Shown here piece after piece: positions 62,066 to 64,000 of a DNA stretch of 64,000 bases. This DNA comes from Fusobacteriota bacterium (GTDB lineage Bacteria > Bacillota > TC1), in contig WTXA01000001.1 of NCBI GenBank assembly GCA_009773805.1, forward strand, positions 558,001 to 622,000, read 5' to 3'. Under the pieces are notes generated by a model. The model worked only from the letters and a program-made list of their open reading frames with translations. It had not been told where the DNA came from and ran no database searches. A program made the translations under genes and the position numbers. Position 1 is the stretch's first letter; every line of letters starts with the position of its first letter.

Positions 62066-62592
62066 AATATATCCCTAATATAATAACCATTATAAGAATA
62101 ATATTATCATTACTTATTCTAACTACCCTACCCTTATCCCCATCATTTTTTATAATCTATTTCATTTGCGGTTTTAGCGATATTCTTGACGGATATATTG
62201 CTAGAAAAACAAAATCCACAAGTAAGCTAGGAGCTAACCTAGATGGACTTGCAGATTTCATTTTTATTATAGTTATTTTATTTTCAATAATCCCAATACT
62301 AGACTTACCAACATGGTCACTAGTATTTATGGGATTAATTGCCATAATTAGACTGCTATCACAAATAATTGGTTGGTTAAGATTTCATCAACTTGCTTTT
62401 CTTCACACCTATTTAAATAAGGCAACTGGGCTTTCACTCTTTATTTCACCAATATTACTTGTTATTTTAGATGTTGATATGACCCTTATCATACTATTAA
62501 CCATAGCTATTCTATCAGCTATAGAGGATCTATATCTTAACTTGAAGGAAAAGAAGCTTAACTTAAATAACAAAGGTATCTTCTTCAAGTAA
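62062..62592 (+). CDS. CDP-alcohol phosphatidyltransferase
   Basis: This membrane enzyme exchanges CMP for an alcohol to make phospholipid heads. Its signature DG-x2-AR-x8-G-x3-D-x3-D is visible from DILDGYIARK to LDGLADF. At 176 residues it resembles phosphatidylglycerophosphate synthase, but other substrates are possible. The ATG overlaps the preceding stop by four bases. Confidence 0.85.
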   Translation: MKYIPNIITIIRIILSLLILTTLPLSPSFFIIYFICGFSDILDGYIARKTKSTSKLGANLDGLADFIFIIVILFSIIPILDLPTWSLVFMGLIAIIRLLSQIIGWLRFHQLAFLHTYLNKATGLSLFISPILLVILDVDMTLIILLTIAILSAIEDLYLNLKEKKLNLNNKGIFFK

Positions 62593-62866
62593 CTATAGTG
62601 TATTCTTTCGCAATCTAAATCTCCAAATAGCTAATAGCAAAAAGAAAACAAATGATGCCGCAAGGACTAGAAGATGAGTTGTTAAACTTATAAAACCATC
62701 ACCTGATGTAAAAACTTATTATATCTATTGTGGTTGATTTACCTGCTCCATTAGGTCCTAGAAAAGCAAATAACTTACCTTGTTCCACTTTGAAGCTAAT
62801 ATTTTTTACCGCTTCAACAGATCCATAGGATTTTACTAAATTCTCCACCGCTATAATTTCAGTCAT
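62593..62866 (-). pseudogene. Collapsed ABC-2 type transporter locus
   Basis: An ABC ATPase start (MTEIIAVENLVKSYGSVEAV, with Walker A GPNGAGKSTT near residue 43) has GGGAG before its ATG at 62866. After about 51 codons it fuses out of frame with the last 37 codons of a membrane permease (LVLAASFVFFLLLAIWRFRL then RKNTL). The rest of both genes is deleted. No functional product is expected. Confidence 0.85.
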
Positions 62867-62992
62867 ATAATCACTCCCTTGTACAATTAATTAATAAAAT
62901 TATATCATTTCAATATTTTAGGTTCAATTCTCTTGTATGGAATATATAATTATGATAATATTTTATACAAATAATACGCTATAGGAGTAATA

Positions 62993-63868
62993 ATGAATAG
63001 AAAATTTCAACCCAAAGATATAATAATAATAGTAATAATATCCTTGTTATCAATCATTACAATTTATGGGATAATATCATTCAATACTACACAAGAATTT
63101 TTTATTACTAACCAATATGGACATGAAGTTAAATTATTTGGAAGTGGAATATATAGATATGACTCATTTTTTAGAGCACCAATTTTCATTGGATCTGACT
63201 TTACAATGTTATTCTTAGTTATACCTTTATTGATAGCTGGTTTAGTATATGATTTTAAAAATAGCAATATCAAATCAAAAATATTTATCACTTCTTTATT
63301 AGCTGTTATTTTATATTATTCAGCAAGCATTTCTTTTGGAGTGACTTATAATACTTTTCATCTACTATATATATCACTATTGAGCACTTCTCTTTTTACG
63401 TTTATTTTTAGTTTAAGAGAATTAGAAAGCACTATGAGTAGAAATAATGCAGCCAAACCTGTACATATTAAAGGAATTAATATATTTTTGATATTAACTG
63501 GAATTGCTCTATTCATAGCATGGCTACCTGACATAATACCTACATTAATTAGTAAAGAAACTTTGCCTTTAATTGAAGTGTATACAACTGAAATCACTTA
63601 CGTAATTGATATGGGAATCATTAGCCCCTTAATGTTTATTTGTTTATTTCTCTTAAAAAAGGGTAGAGTACTAGGAACAATACTCTTAGACAATCTGTTA
63701 ACACTCTGTATTATAATGGGAGTAATGCTTCCGGTTCAGTCATTATTCCAAGCACTAGCTGGTATTGCAATTCCAATTCCTGTTCTAATTATTAAGGTTG
63801 GGATTTTTGTTGTTTTAGCAAGTTTTGCTTTTTATTTTAAAATTAAGTTGCTCAAACTACTTAAATGA
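62993..63868 (+). CDS. Hypothetical multi-span membrane protein
   Basis: It has about eight hydrophobic helices over 291 residues; between helices 1 and 2 lies a loop of about 45 residues (NQYGHEVKLFGSGIYRYDSFF is its core). I do not recognise the family. It is followed by a strong terminator and has AGGAG 6-7 bases upstream. Confidence 0.65.
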   Translation: MNRKFQPKDIIIIVIISLLSIITIYGIISFNTTQEFFITNQYGHEVKLFGSGIYRYDSFFRAPIFIGSDFTMLFLVIPLLIAGLVYDFKNSNIKSKIFITSLLAVILYYSASISFGVTYNTFHLLYISLLSTSLFTFIFSLRELESTMSRNNAAKPVHIKGINIFLILTGIALFIAWLPDIIPTLISKETLPLIEVYTTEITYVIDMGIISPLMFICLFLLKKGRVLGTILLDNLLTLCIIMGVMLPVQSLFQALAGIAIPIPVLIIKVGIFVVLASFAFYFKIKLLKLLK

Positions 63869-63903
63869 TTTTACATGCCCCATACTGAAAAATGCCCCTA
63901 TAA

Positions 63904-63935
63904 AAAGGAAGCCCTTGAATTCAAGGGCTTCCTTT
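63904..63935. terminator. Bidirectional terminator
   Basis: A 15-bp stem AAAGGAAGCCCTTGA/TCAAGGGCTTCCTTT with T residues on both sides. It ends the membrane protein gene and the minus-strand gene entering from the right edge. Confidence 0.85.
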
Positions 63936-63957
63936 ACTTTTATCAGCAATTATTTAA

Positions 63958-64000
63958 TTATTTTAATTCTTCAGCTAATAGCTTAATCTTTGATTCAATA
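63958..64000 (-). CDS. 3' end of an unidentified gene
   Basis: Only the last 13 codons (IESKIKLLAEELK) and the TAA are visible before the right edge. The terminator just beyond supports a real gene end. Function cannot be judged. Confidence 0.45.
   Translation of the reverse strand, partial: IESKIKLLAEELK

Overview
The window is AT-rich with strong GGAGG-type ribosome binding sites. Its gene content is typical of an anaerobic low-G+C Firmicute, most likely class Clostridia or Tissierellia: oxygen-sensitive class III ribonucleotide reductase (nrdDG), a CobA-HemD fusion, type III pantothenate kinase, riboswitch-controlled operons and a LytTR/DUF3021 pair. The taxonomic call is an inference from gene content, not from a marker gene.

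Left part (1-22.6 kb): cofactor synthesis. A MocR-type PdxR regulator (cut by the left edge) is divergent from pdxST (PLP). nrdDG follows on the minus strand behind a strong NrdR box, a cobalamin riboswitch and a terminator. A plus-strand operon coaBC-panB-panC-panD-coaX makes pantothenate and CoA. Convergent to it is ribD-ribE-ribBA-ribH behind an FMN riboswitch. A long minus-strand operon runs sulfite reductase-cbiK-hemA-(sirC+hemC)-(cobA+hemD)-hemB-hemL. It makes siroheme from glutamyl-tRNA next to the enzyme that uses it.

Middle (22.7-33.6 kb): sulfur assimilation in a disturbed neighbourhood. IS30 and IS3 remnants flank a PhnD-family ABC transporter operon. Next come a broken TSUP permease gene, two gene scraps and the operon DUF2061-cysH-cysD-cysN, preceded by a consensus promoter, a candidate operator and a 27-residue upstream ORF. 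CysH is the 4Fe-4S APS-reductase type, and CysN carries a kinase-like tail without a P-loop. Together these imply sulfate to APS to sulfite to sulfide without PAPS. A 422-bp deletion derivative of an IS3-family element, with matching ends and a 3-bp target repeat, lies just upstream.

Right part (33.6-64 kb): mostly accessory genes. These include two tandem flavoproteins with a shared palindromic operator, an XRE-cupin regulator and an amidohydrolase; an Ig-like surface protein; an N-terminally damaged O-acetylhomoserine sulfhydrylase gene; birA and bioY; tRNA-Ala and tRNA-Val; a blue-copper lipoprotein beside a tiny histidine-bearing membrane protein; and an orphan carboxyltransferase. An ammonium-sensing set consists of a free Amt, a LuxR-type response regulator and an Amt-histidine kinase fusion. 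Last come a flavodoxin-ferredoxin protein, a bactofilin-like membrane protein, a LytTR/DUF3021 pair with candidate direct-repeat operators, and a collapsed ABC-2 transporter locus.

I saw no CRISPR array, rRNA or prophage. The most notable items are the Amt-kinase system, the leader peptide and motif shared by the sulfur operons, the stop-less SirC-HemC junction, and the cupredoxin/mini-cytochrome pair.
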